Positions 1 to 5,913 of a stretch of DNA of 7,724 nucleotides are shown here, piece after piece. The notes under the pieces are model-generated. The model worked only from the letters and a program-made list of their open reading frames with translations. It was not told where the DNA came from and searched no databases. The DNA is from Peptostreptococcaceae bacterium (GTDB lineage Bacteria; Bacillota_A; Clostridia; Peptostreptococcales; Anaerovoracaceae): positions 1 to 7,724 of the forward strand of contig JAENWH010000075.1 of assembly GCA_016650135.1 (NCBI GenBank). Direction: 5' to 3'. How positions within the stretch are numbered: position 1 is the stretch's first letter; each line of letters opens with the position of its first letter. The translations under genes and the position numbers were made by a program.

Positions 1-92
1 CTCAAATACAACACTGGATAAACAATTATCCAAGAAGGATTTTTAACGGTTTATCTGCTAATATGATGGAACAGAAAACCATTACAGCTTAA

Positions 93-601
93 CATTATAT
101 TTTTATTGAAATTTCCGGACATTTTATATTGCAATCTACACAACCCTGGCAGTTTAATCATGATAAGGTACCTCAAAATTATTGGACGAAGGAAGAAAAC
201 AGAGTATATGCTTTGAAATATATTTTTGCAAGAGAACTTCAATGGAGCATTGAGGACATTAAAGAAAAGTTAAATTGGGATATTATAAAGGAACAAAAAT
301 TACTTTCATTACATTCTTATTATTCGAATATATACGATATATGTAACGTAATTTACCCTGGCATAATAAAACCTTGGGAATTAAAGCATTCCGAAGTATC
401 AGATTACTTTTGGCATGACATAAACAATAGAAAAAATGCAGTGCGATGGCTAGTTAAAGAAAAATTAAAATTGAAGAACACACAAACTTTAAGTAAACTA
501 AAAAAAGAACATTTTCACAACATGGGCTTACTGGATTGCTTACCAAACAGTATAATAGTTCGGTAAAAAGAGCTATAAATGAAGCTTTCCATATGCAATA
601 A
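93..601 (+). pseudogene. Broken W-rich repeat protein (DUF4046-like), C-terminal part
   Basis: Two tandem repeats of about 75 residues can be read, counting residues from the TTG codon at 129. The first (about 6-76) begins PWQFNH, continues NYW..EENR..ALKY and LNW.II, and ends IYPG. The second (from about 82) begins PWELKH and continues FW..NNRKNAVRWLVKEKL. The second repeat is cut by a frameshift near 532: a one-base loss leads to a stop at 564-566. Reading on in the +2 frame from 533 gives GLLTKQYNSSVKRAINEAF and a stop at 599-601, exactly the expected repeat ending. There is no convincing ribosome binding site before 129, and the frame is open back to 93, so the N-terminus is probably lost or decayed too. 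Possible traces of an earlier repeat lie in 1-92 in a different frame but are too weak to annotate. I recall similar repeats in hypothetical Firmicutes proteins, some labelled DUF4046. No function is known to me. Confidence 0.6.
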
Positions 602-639
602 GGATAGATTTTTTTTATAATGAATTGTAAGCAGCATAA

Positions 640-677
640 GGGGTAGGGCTCGCAAAGCGTAAATTTACAACGTTAAG
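640..677 (+). repeat. Left 38-bp terminal inverted repeat of the miniature Tn3-type element
   Basis: Begins GGGGTAGGGCTCGC, continues AAGCGTAAATTTACAACG and ends TTAAG. It differs from the right end at positions 8-11, 15, 30 and 37. The inner half is the conserved transposase-binding part in Tn3 elements. Confidence 0.8.
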
Positions 678-761
678 CCAGTTAGTTATAATTAAACACT
701 ATTATTTAAATATTCTGATTTATAATTAATATGTAAAAGTTCTAACTCGAAAAAGTATATA

Positions 762-784
762 ATATCAGTGTAAAACATTGATAT
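762..784. repeat. Inverted repeat inside the miniature element
   Basis: Arms ATATCAGTGT and ACATTGATAT flank AAA; they pair at 9 of 10 positions with one G/T pair. Together with the other two dyads inside the element it could be a decayed resolution site, since Tn3 res sites consist of several AT-rich dyads. It could also be chance in AT-rich DNA. Confidence 0.45.
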
Positions 785-836
785 ATCTAGGGTTTAATCA
801 CTAAATGATAAAACTCTTATTTTTTTACTCAAAACA

Positions 837-876
837 AGTTAGTTAAAATGTAGTTATAGTATTGATAACGCTAACT
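837..876. repeat. Nested inverted repeat inside the miniature element
   Basis: The outer arms AGTTAG (837-842) and CTAACT (871-876) enclose the inner arms GTTAT (853-857) and ATAAC (865-869). The nested layout and about 40-bp size are in the range of resolvase sub-sites, but no resolvase gene is present. Confidence 0.35.
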
Positions 877-941
877 AAAACAGTAATAAAAAATATATAT
901 TAGCTATTATAAAATCTTTGATAAAAACATTAAATTAACAC

Positions 942-960
942 GAGTATATTTAATATACTC
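942..960. repeat. Perfect inverted repeat inside the miniature element
   Basis: GAGTATAT, a TTA spacer and ATATACTC form a perfect 8-bp dyad about 30 bp inside the right terminal repeat. It is a candidate protein-binding site or hairpin. Confidence 0.5.
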
Positions 961-991
961 TCTGAATTTATCACCTTTTGGCAATATATGT

Positions 992-1029
992 CATAACGTG
1001 GTAAATTTACGCTTAGCGGTTACTACCCC
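992..1029 (-). repeat. Right 38-bp terminal inverted repeat of the miniature Tn3-type element
   Basis: Read on the minus strand it begins GGGGTAGTAACCGC, continues TAAGCGTAAATTTACC and ends ACGTTATG. It pairs with the left end at 31 of 38 positions; the tip CCCC lies at 1026-1029 on the plus strand. Confidence 0.8.
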
Positions 1030-1058
1030 TTAAATTAATAATAAATTCATACAACTAT

Positions 1059-1756
1059 TTTAGCCTTCCTAAATATTGGGGTTTCGGAAATAGAGTTGCA
1101 GCAGACAGGACAAAATGGGATATGTTAACAGAATCGCTTTGCAGTTTTAAAGACATGGCTCATTACGAAGAGATGCTATTAAAACCATCAAAAAAAATCA
1201 GAGAACAGTGCATCATAGAGGAATGGCCTAACGTACAAAGAATATTAGTGTCATTAGGATTGAAGAGTACCACACAGAGCGTGATTATAGGTAAACTGAG
1301 CTCATATGCCAGAAAAAACCGCACGAAACGGGCTATGTGGGAACTGGATAATATTTATAAAAGCATTTACATTTTGAAATATATTGATAATTTGACACTT
1401 AGACAAAACGTACAAAAGCTCTAAACCGTGGTGAAGCTTATCATCAACTGAACCGCGCCATATTCCATGAGAATGCTGGTAAATTTCGCGTTGATACAGA
1501 GAAAGAACAACATATCTGGAATGAATGTTCTAGACTAGTTGGCAATGCTAACATTTTTTATAACACATTTCTTCTTAGCAAGCTGCTAGAACAAATAGAT
1601 ATAACAAAGAAGCTTGAAATAATTGAACGCATTAAAAGAGTGTCGCCTATTGCATGGCAACATGTCAATCTTGGCGGACGGTTCAATTTAACCGGTCAGA
1701 AAGAACCTCTGGAAATTGAATTGATAATTAATCAACTGAATGACTTCCTATCTTAA
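1059..1756 (+). pseudogene. Tn3-family transposase remnant (tnpA C-terminal part)
   Basis: From 1059 the frame reads FSLPKYWGFGNRVAADRTKWD, the start of the Tn3 transposase DDE domain, where the Asp of VAAD(G) is the first catalytic residue (codon 1104-1106; the following Gly is Arg here). It then jumps to IIEEWPNVQRILVSLGLKS, SSYARKNRTKRA and YILKYIDN, so the roughly 100 residues that would carry the second catalytic Asp are missing. A stop at 1422-1424 is bypassed by a one-base shift. From 1421 the +2 frame continues LNRGEAYHQLNRAIF, with the third catalytic acid in GEA, then CSRLVGNANIFYNT and SPIAWQHVNLGGRF, and stops at 1754-1756. These are the typical Tn3 transposase end motifs. Members are about 1000 residues; the first 600 or so are absent. 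The gene cannot make an active enzyme. The frame is open from 1017, but its first clear transposase match is at about 1059, just past the miniature element. Confidence 0.85.
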
Positions 1757-1770
1757 TTGATAGGTTGCAT

Positions 1771-1808
1771 CTCTATTGAACTTTTGGACGATATGTGTAA
1801 ACAACCCC
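1771..1808 (-). repeat. Candidate 38-bp end of the transposon that carried the transposase remnant
   Basis: On the minus strand this stretch begins GGGGTTGTTTACACATATCG and ends CAATAGAG. It starts 14 bp after the transposase stop, which is the normal place for a Tn3-family terminal repeat, and it has the GGGG tip. It is unlike the two ends of the neighbouring miniature element, so it probably belongs to a different Tn3 lineage. No partner copy is present in the window. Confidence 0.55.
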
Positions 1809-1820
1809 TATATATAATAC

Positions 1821-1856
1821 GAACCCCACGGTTGCATAATTACAGTCGTGGGATTC
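1821..1856. repeat. Long hairpin, possibly an IS200/IS605-type end
   Basis: Arms GAACCCCACG (1821-1830) and CGTGGGATTC (1847-1856) pair at 9 of 10 positions around a 16-base loop. There is no T-run, so it is a poor terminator. Hairpins with a CCCACG/CGTGGG stem followed by TTCAA are common near the right end of tnpB-type IS200/IS605 elements, but no tnpB coding trace was found here. The assignment is by resemblance only. Confidence 0.35.
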
Positions 1857-2024
1857 AATGATGGATACAAGGGTCGAATACCTGACCGATTTAATGTCAT
1901 TTAAGTGTTATCCAAACTTCGCCATATCCTTGTACATTTTTATTAATTCAAATCAAACTTAGGGGGATGATTATCAAGTATAAGTTACTACGAACTTTGG
2001 AACAGTTTCGTTTATACCTTACTA

Positions 2025-2366
2025 TTATATTTTAAACTTTAGTATCAATCCATTTAACTTTTTAGCCAGTTTTTGCCACCTGTTCTATTGCTGTTGTAGA
2101 GTCATTAAGGCTTTCGTGAATCAGTCCGAACTCTTAGATGATTTTTGTGACAAATAAGCAAGGTTCTGCACTCCGGATGTCAATTCTTCAGATATCCCAC
2201 TTACAAATTCAGCATCCTTCTGATATTGCACTCCTACATTTTCAAAACTCTTAAACTGACTTCTTACATTCTCATCCATGAATATCAATAATCCATTGCT
2301 ATCGTCAGAAAGTTTGTTAAAAGCATTCTTTACCTTTCCAATTACCAGATTTATGTTATTTACAAC
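2025..2366 (-). pseudogene. Methyl-accepting chemotaxis protein, decayed C-terminal fragment
   Basis: The minus strand encodes pieces of a clostridial chemoreceptor tail: VKNAFNKLSDDSNGLL, FMDENVRSQFKSFENVGVQY, KDAEFVSGISEEL, then VQNLAYLSQKSS up to a stop at 2121-2123. In the next frame LIHESLNDSTTAIEQVAK continues. After a further shift and loss of several residues, LAKKLNGLILKFKI ends at a stop at 2025-2027. Intact relatives have a continuous tail of this order, with an SEE...VQNM block that is shortened by roughly 17 residues here. A stop codon at 2367-2369 precedes the readable part, and the conserved signalling hairpin and sensor domains are gone. It lies directly downstream of the aminotransferase gene. 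It is a dead gene; its origin as a chemoreceptor is clear from the motif order. Confidence 0.8.
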
Positions 2367-2429
2367 TTAAGAAGTTTGTTTAGTTACATTGCCCAAATAA
2401 CAAAATTAAATTTACATGCAATATTTCGA

Positions 2430-3533
2430 CTAAGCATTTATTCTATTGATTACTTTATCTAGAACCTTCAAAAATGTATGGCAATCATCAGGGTTAATAT
2501 TACCCATATTTGCTACCTGAATCATACCTTCTTTATAATAGTTTCCTTTACCAGGATATATAACATATCCTTCTTCTTCCATCATTTTTATAAATTTATC
2601 CACATTTTTACCTTCAGGCATAAATACTGAGGTTACAGTATTTGACATTTTGGTTTCATCTTCAATTAAAAATTTAAAATTCCTTTTTTTCAATCCATCT
2701 CTTAATATCCCTGCACAAGTCTTATACCTTAAAATCCTATTTTCAAGTCCTTCAACATCAAGAAGTCTTTCAAGTGCCTTGTTAAGTGCAAAAAACAATG
2801 TCACATTTGGAGTATTGGGAGTTTGAGAAGAGTTCTTTGCAACGATATAATGTTTGAATAAATTTAAGTATATATTTTTGCATTGTTTTTCATCGATCCT
2901 TTTTAAAACATCTTCCTTTGCACAAATATATGCTGAACCAGGAAACGCGCCAAGACATTTCCCTCCCACACTAGTAACAATATCAATATTGTTTTTCACA
3001 ACGTTAACATCTTCACCAGCGGCAGCACTAACAGCATCGACATAAAAAGTTTTGTTGTATTTCTTACTAATTTGACCTACCTCATAAACTGGATTTATCA
3101 TTCCAGTGCTTGTCTCGTGAAAAACCATTGCAATTACTTTGATTTTGGGATTTTTTTTGAGTGCTTCCTCAATTACATTTATATCCGGATATTCATTCCA
3201 TTCAAATTCGGGTTTAACCATTTTGATGTTATACTTATTTATTATTTCTTCCAATCTATGTCCGAATTCACCATTTGAAATAAGAAGTACTTCATCCTCA
3301 TTTTTAAATATTGATGAAAGCACAGCTTCATTTGCAGATGTTCCTGAGCCTGAAATAATTAAAGAACAGTAATTTTCATCAGCTTTAAATAGTCTGTTTA
3401 TTTTTGACTGAATATCGCGAAACATTACCTCGAACTCTCTACTTCTATGACAAATATCATGATGTAGTAGTTCTTGCCTAACACATTCTTCTACCATAAC
3501 TGGTCCTGGACTAAATAACATAGGTTTAATCAT
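2430..3533 (-). CDS. Class V PLP-dependent aminotransferase, PhnW/AGXT type
   Basis: A complete 367-residue protein of the usual length for 2-aminoethylphosphonate-pyruvate, alanine-glyoxylate and serine-pyruvate aminotransferases. It acts in the cytoplasm. Visible motifs are LFSPGP (6-11), HRSREF (29-34), the phosphate-binding GSGTSANEA (62-70), HETSTG (139-144), the pyridine-binding Asp166 in YVDAVSA, and the Schiff-base Lys192 in GGKCLGAFPG. The GKC..G.PG context resembles PhnW. Near the end, MIQVANMGN has Gln339 where PhnW and AGT enzymes have the arginine of an R-I-G-x-M-G motif that holds the substrate carboxylate or phosphonate, so the substrate may be unusual. The ATG follows AGGAGG (3542-3547 on the plus strand) by eight bases. 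It is downstream of the kinase across a 589-bp gap containing a hairpin leader. The fold and chemistry are secure; the exact substrate is not. Confidence 0.9.
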   Translation of the reverse strand: MIKPMLFSPGPVMVEECVRQELLHHDICHRSREFEVMFRDIQSKINRLFKADENYCSLIISGSGTSANEAVLSSIFKNEDEVLLISNGEFGHRLEEIINKYNIKMVKPEFEWNEYPDINVIEEALKKNPKIKVIAMVFHETSTGMINPVYEVGQISKKYNKTFYVDAVSAAAGEDVNVVKNNIDIVTSVGGKCLGAFPGSAYICAKEDVLKRIDEKQCKNIYLNLFKHYIVAKNSSQTPNTPNVTLFFALNKALERLLDVEGLENRILRYKTCAGILRDGLKKRNFKFLIEDETKMSNTVTSVFMPEGKNVDKFIKMMEEEGYVIYPGKGNYYKEGMIQVANMGNINPDDCHTFLKVLDKVINRINA

Positions 3534-3555
3534 TAATATTTCCTCCTCTTAAATA

Positions 3556-3598
3556 GCCAACTTTATTGCTTAACGTTATAAATTCGCATAATGTTGGC
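3556..3598 (-). promoter_or_regulatory. Leader hairpin just upstream of the aminotransferase ribosome binding site
   Basis: On the plus strand, arms GCCAACTTTAT (3556-3566) and ATAATGTTGGC (3588-3598) pair at 10 of 11 positions. They enclose 21 bases with the palindrome TAACGTTA (3571-3578). In the transcript the hairpin ends eight bases before the AGGAGG site. It could be an operator, a stabilising leader hairpin or a translational control element; there is no T-run to make it a terminator. Confidence 0.5.
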
Positions 3599-3739
3599 GG
3601 TACCCACTCTTATAATATATAGATTTGTAACTATAAAAATTAAAATGCATGGCTAAATTTGAATGTTTAATAATAAATTTAAGCTCTGCCTATCACTCAA
3701 TCTTGATAGTATGTATTTAATACCTTTGTAGTGTTATTG

Positions 3740-3775
3740 TGTATATTTTGTGTGTTTGTATATACTTTGTGTGTT
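3740..3775. repeat. Two-copy tandem repeat upstream of the aminotransferase
   Basis: TGTATAT-TTTGTGTGTT (3740-3756) is followed directly by TGTATATACTTTGTGTGTT (3757-3775), identical except for a two-base insertion. It lies about 210-240 bp upstream of the aminotransferase start in a very AT-rich stretch. It could be a pair of regulator sites or a slippage product. Confidence 0.45.
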
Positions 3776-3940
3776 ATTATCATAATGTTATTATAATATA
3801 ATGACAATGTTTTGTAAATGTTTTTTTAAAATTTTTTAATTTTTTCATTTTCTGAAAATTGATATATAAATTATTTTTAATTTCATTTTCACTATTTTGT
3901 TGATTGCTTGTGCAATTTTCGATAAATGAATATATTCGCT

Positions 3941-3985
3941 TCACAAAAAAATAAACAGACTTAGCTTTAAGGAACTTAAGGCTAA
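3941..3985 (-). terminator. Candidate Rho-independent terminator downstream of the kinase
   Basis: On the minus strand, TTAGCCTTAAG and CTTAAAGCTAA form an 11-bp stem with one G/T pair and a TTC loop (plus strand 3961-3985). A run of seven T (plus-strand A at 3945-3951) follows after nine bases. The stem is AT-rich and the T-run is not adjacent, so strength is uncertain. It sits about 140 bp after the kinase stop. Confidence 0.45.
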
Positions 3986-4122
3986 ATCCGTTTAAATCAA
4001 TTCTTATTATTTCCACTATCTACTCGACAGTGGATTTCACAATTCATTAAATAATAATATCTATATTACATCTAGGCCACCACCTTTAACTTGGAAGAAA
4101 CCTGATTAATCTAATATCACAG

Positions 4123-5619
4123 TTAATCTTCCTCCCAATTTTTCGAACGATCTACCGCTTTGTGCCATTGATGTAATAATTTTTTTCTTTTTTCATCACT
4201 CATTTTAGGTTCAAACCTCTTGCTTAATTTCCATTTTTCGGACAATTCACTAAGGTCATGGAATTCACCAATACCATATGCGGCAATATATGCTGCGCCA
4301 AGTGCTGTGGTCTCTGTAATTGCAGGGACATCCACGGGAATACCTAAAATATCAGCTTGAAATTGCATTAGGAAATCATTGGCAACTACACCACCATCTA
4401 CTCTCATAAATTCAATAGGAATACCAGAATCCTTAACCATAACATCAAGGTTATCCTTTACCTGATAGGCCATACTTTCAAGAGTGGCACGGACAATATG
4501 CTCTCTTGTTGTGCCTCCTGTAATACCTATAATAGTTCCTCGTGCATATTGATCCCAGTGAGGTGCAGCAAGACCTGCAAATGCCGGAACAAAATATACT
4601 CCACCTGTATCTTCAACACTTTTAGCCATTTCTTCTGTTTCACTTGCATGTTCAATAATTTTTAAACCGTCTCTCAACCATTGTACTGCTGCACCAGCAA
4701 TATAAATACCTCCATCAAGAGCAAAAGTTAAATTCTTTTGATTTAAGCCCCAACAAATAGTTGTCAATAAACCATTTTTAGAATATACAGGTTCATTACC
4801 TGTGTTCATAAGCATAAAACAACCTGTTCCATAAGTTGTCTTTACTGTACCCGGTTCAAAGCAAGCTTGTCCAAAAAGAGCTGCCTGTTGGTCTACAACT
4901 GAACCTGATATAGGAATTTGAGCACCAAAAAAGTCCAGCGGATCTGTATAACCATATAGTTCTGCACTATCATGAATTTCAGGCAATATACTTTTAGGAA
5001 TACCAATCGCCTCTAGTATTTCATCGTCCCATTCACCAGTATGTATATTTAATAGCATTGTTCTTGAAGCCGTAGAATAATCCGTTACATGAACCTTGCC
5101 ATGTGTAAGCTTCCAAATCATCCAAGTGTCAAGTGTACCAGCGATAATTCTTCCTTCAGCTATTTTTTTTGATACCCCTTCAACATTATCAATAATCCAT
5201 TTAATTTTTGTTGCACTAAAATAGGCATCAACTTTGAGACCTGTTTTCGCTCTAATCATATCCCCATATTTTTTAGCGATTTCATCAGCAGCACGAGATG
5301 TTCTTCTATCCTGCCAAACAATTGCATTATATACCGGTTTTCCTGAATACTTATCCCAAAGCATAACTGTTTCACCTTGATTGTCAAGCCCCATGCATTT
5401 AATATCCGAAGGATTGACCTTGGCAATATTGGCTGCCATCTCAACAGACTCTAATATTTTATCCCAAATTTCCATAGGATCATGTTCAACCCAGCCGGGA
5501 TTAGGGTAATATTGTGTATGCTCTCTATAGCCTTTTGCCGCTACATTCCAGTTCTCGTCTAATAATAATGCAGTAGTACCAGTTGTACCTTGATCAAGTC
5601 CTAAATAATATTTTGCCAT
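4123..5619 (-). CDS. FGGY-family kinase, glycerol kinase (GlpK)-like
   Basis: A complete 498-residue protein, the normal size for glycerol kinase, which phosphorylates glycerol with ATP to glycerol 3-phosphate in the cytoplasm. Family motifs are the N-terminal phosphate loop LGLDQGTTGTTALL (6-20), PGWVEHDPMEIW (41-52), NAIVWQDRR (98-106), VTDYSTASRT (178-187), the catalytic-base Asp243 in VVDQQAALFGQ, TYGTGCFMLMNTG, and the C-terminal RVDGGVVANDFLMQF and TETTALGAAY. Trp102, Tyr133, Asp243 and Gln244 match glycerol-binding residues. However, the QRET motif reads QGET: Gly82 replaces the Arg83 of E. coli GlpK that contacts glycerol. Asp229 in DFFG replaces the PTS-phosphorylated His of Gram-positive GlpK (HFFG), and the enterobacterial GGKGGTR fructose-bisphosphate loop is absent. 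It may be a sister subfamily with another polyol or amino-alcohol substrate. The ATG follows GGAGG by six bases. Confidence 0.9.
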   Translation of the reverse strand: MAKYYLGLDQGTTGTTALLLDENWNVAAKGYREHTQYYPNPGWVEHDPMEIWDKILESVEMAANIAKVNPSDIKCMGLDNQGETVMLWDKYSGKPVYNAIVWQDRRTSRAADEIAKKYGDMIRAKTGLKVDAYFSATKIKWIIDNVEGVSKKIAEGRIIAGTLDTWMIWKLTHGKVHVTDYSTASRTMLLNIHTGEWDDEILEAIGIPKSILPEIHDSAELYGYTDPLDFFGAQIPISGSVVDQQAALFGQACFEPGTVKTTYGTGCFMLMNTGNEPVYSKNGLLTTICWGLNQKNLTFALDGGIYIAGAAVQWLRDGLKIIEHASETEEMAKSVEDTGGVYFVPAFAGLAAPHWDQYARGTIIGITGGTTREHIVRATLESMAYQVKDNLDVMVKDSGIPIEFMRVDGGVVANDFLMQFQADILGIPVDVPAITETTALGAAYIAAYGIGEFHDLSELSEKWKLSKRFEPKMSDEKRKKLLHQWHKAVDRSKNWEED

Positions 5620-5689
5620 TCTTTACCTCCAATCAATTAAGCTCCTAAACACACCTCTAACTACTTTAAATGCATTTTTCAAATCTTAA

Positions 5690-5705
5690 GTGGATTATGA
5701 TCCAC
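5690..5705. promoter_or_regulatory. Dyad upstream of the kinase gene, candidate operator
   Basis: GTGGAT and ATCCAC flank TATG in a perfect 6-bp dyad, 71-86 bp before the kinase start. Position and symmetry suit a regulator-binding site. No regulator gene is visible in the window to pair with it. Confidence 0.35.
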
Positions 5706-5782
5706 CCGTTCTGATTTTAGAATATATTTGGTATTTAATAGAATTAATCAAAATAATTTAAAATCTGACTCAAAATGAATCA

Positions 5783-5858
5783 CTCTGGTGCTAGTTGTAC
5801 CCTACTCTATCGAAAGAACAACACCATTAAAGATTAATTATGGGTTTAACAACCAGAG
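5783..5858 (-). other. Foldable leader stretch upstream of the kinase
   Basis: On the minus strand CTCTGGT (5858-5852) pairs with ACCAGAG (5789-5783). Inside it, GGTG and TTGT can pair with ACAA and CACC, and ACCCAT with ATGGT, giving overlapping and partly exclusive helices. It does not match a riboswitch class that I recognise. It may be a structured leader of the kinase transcript or chance pairing. Confidence 0.25.
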
Positions 5859-5913
5859 CAACTACATTATATACTTCAATAGTTTAAAAATGCATCTTAA
5901 TTATTTCATACAG

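Larger units (their letters stand above)
640..1029. mobile_element. Miniature Tn3-type element (TIME/MIC-like), 390 bp
   Basis: Two 38-bp inverted repeats starting GGGGTAG face each other and match at 31 of 38 positions. The shared core is AAGCGTAAATTTAC, followed by ACGTTA. Length, GGGG tip and inner ACGTTAAG end are typical of Tn3-family transposon ends and closest, from memory, to the Tn1546/Tn4430 type. The 314 bp between them carry no gene; they are very AT-rich and contain three dyads (762-784, 837-876, 942-960). This fits a non-autonomous Tn3-derived miniature element mobilised in trans. The 5-bp flanks (CATAA at 635-639, TTAAA at 1030-1034) do not match, so a fresh target duplication is not visible. 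Either the site is old and decayed, or the two ends were brought together by rearrangement. An open frame resembling the transposase relic starts just past the right end. Confidence 0.75.
3534..4122. other. 589-bp AT-rich intergenic region between kinase and aminotransferase
   Basis: No believable gene was found in six frames. The stretch holds the leader hairpin (3556-3598), the tandem repeat (3740-3775), a T-rich block around 3820-3850 and the candidate terminator (3961-3985). A 78-codon frame on the minus strand (4016-3780) starts with GTG, has no ribosome binding site and runs through the terminator hairpin, so it is not annotated. The size suggests that the aminotransferase has its own promoter. 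Confidence 0.6.

Noticed and set aside
51..242. 63-codon minus-strand reading frame
   Set aside because: It overlaps the W-rich repeat gene on the other strand, which has clear repeat motifs; no ribosome binding site or recognisable motif.
635..1034. 5-bp target duplication of the miniature Tn3-type element
   Set aside because: The flanks CATAA and TTAAA do not match, so a duplication cannot be claimed.
1078..1095. GGGGTTTCGGAAATAGAG as a possible left partner of the 1771-1808 transposon end
   Set aside because: It lies inside the conserved transposase coding motif (WGFGNRV), and the match beyond the GGGGTT tip is poor.
1857..2024. Short frames such as INKNVQGYGEVWITLK on the minus strand
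   Set aside because: Too short, with no recognised family and no upstream continuation. The TACAAGG/CCTTGTA dyad here is widely spaced and may be chance.
2854..3372. Three overlapping plus-strand frames inside the aminotransferase gene
   Set aside because: They are opposite-strand shadows of a well-conserved PLP enzyme.
3780..4016. 78-codon minus-strand reading frame between kinase and aminotransferase
   Set aside because: It starts with GTG without a ribosome binding site, has a low-complexity AT-driven composition and runs through the candidate terminator hairpin.
5256..5444. 62-codon minus-strand frame inside the kinase gene
   Set aside because: Out-of-frame shadow of the conserved kinase sequence.
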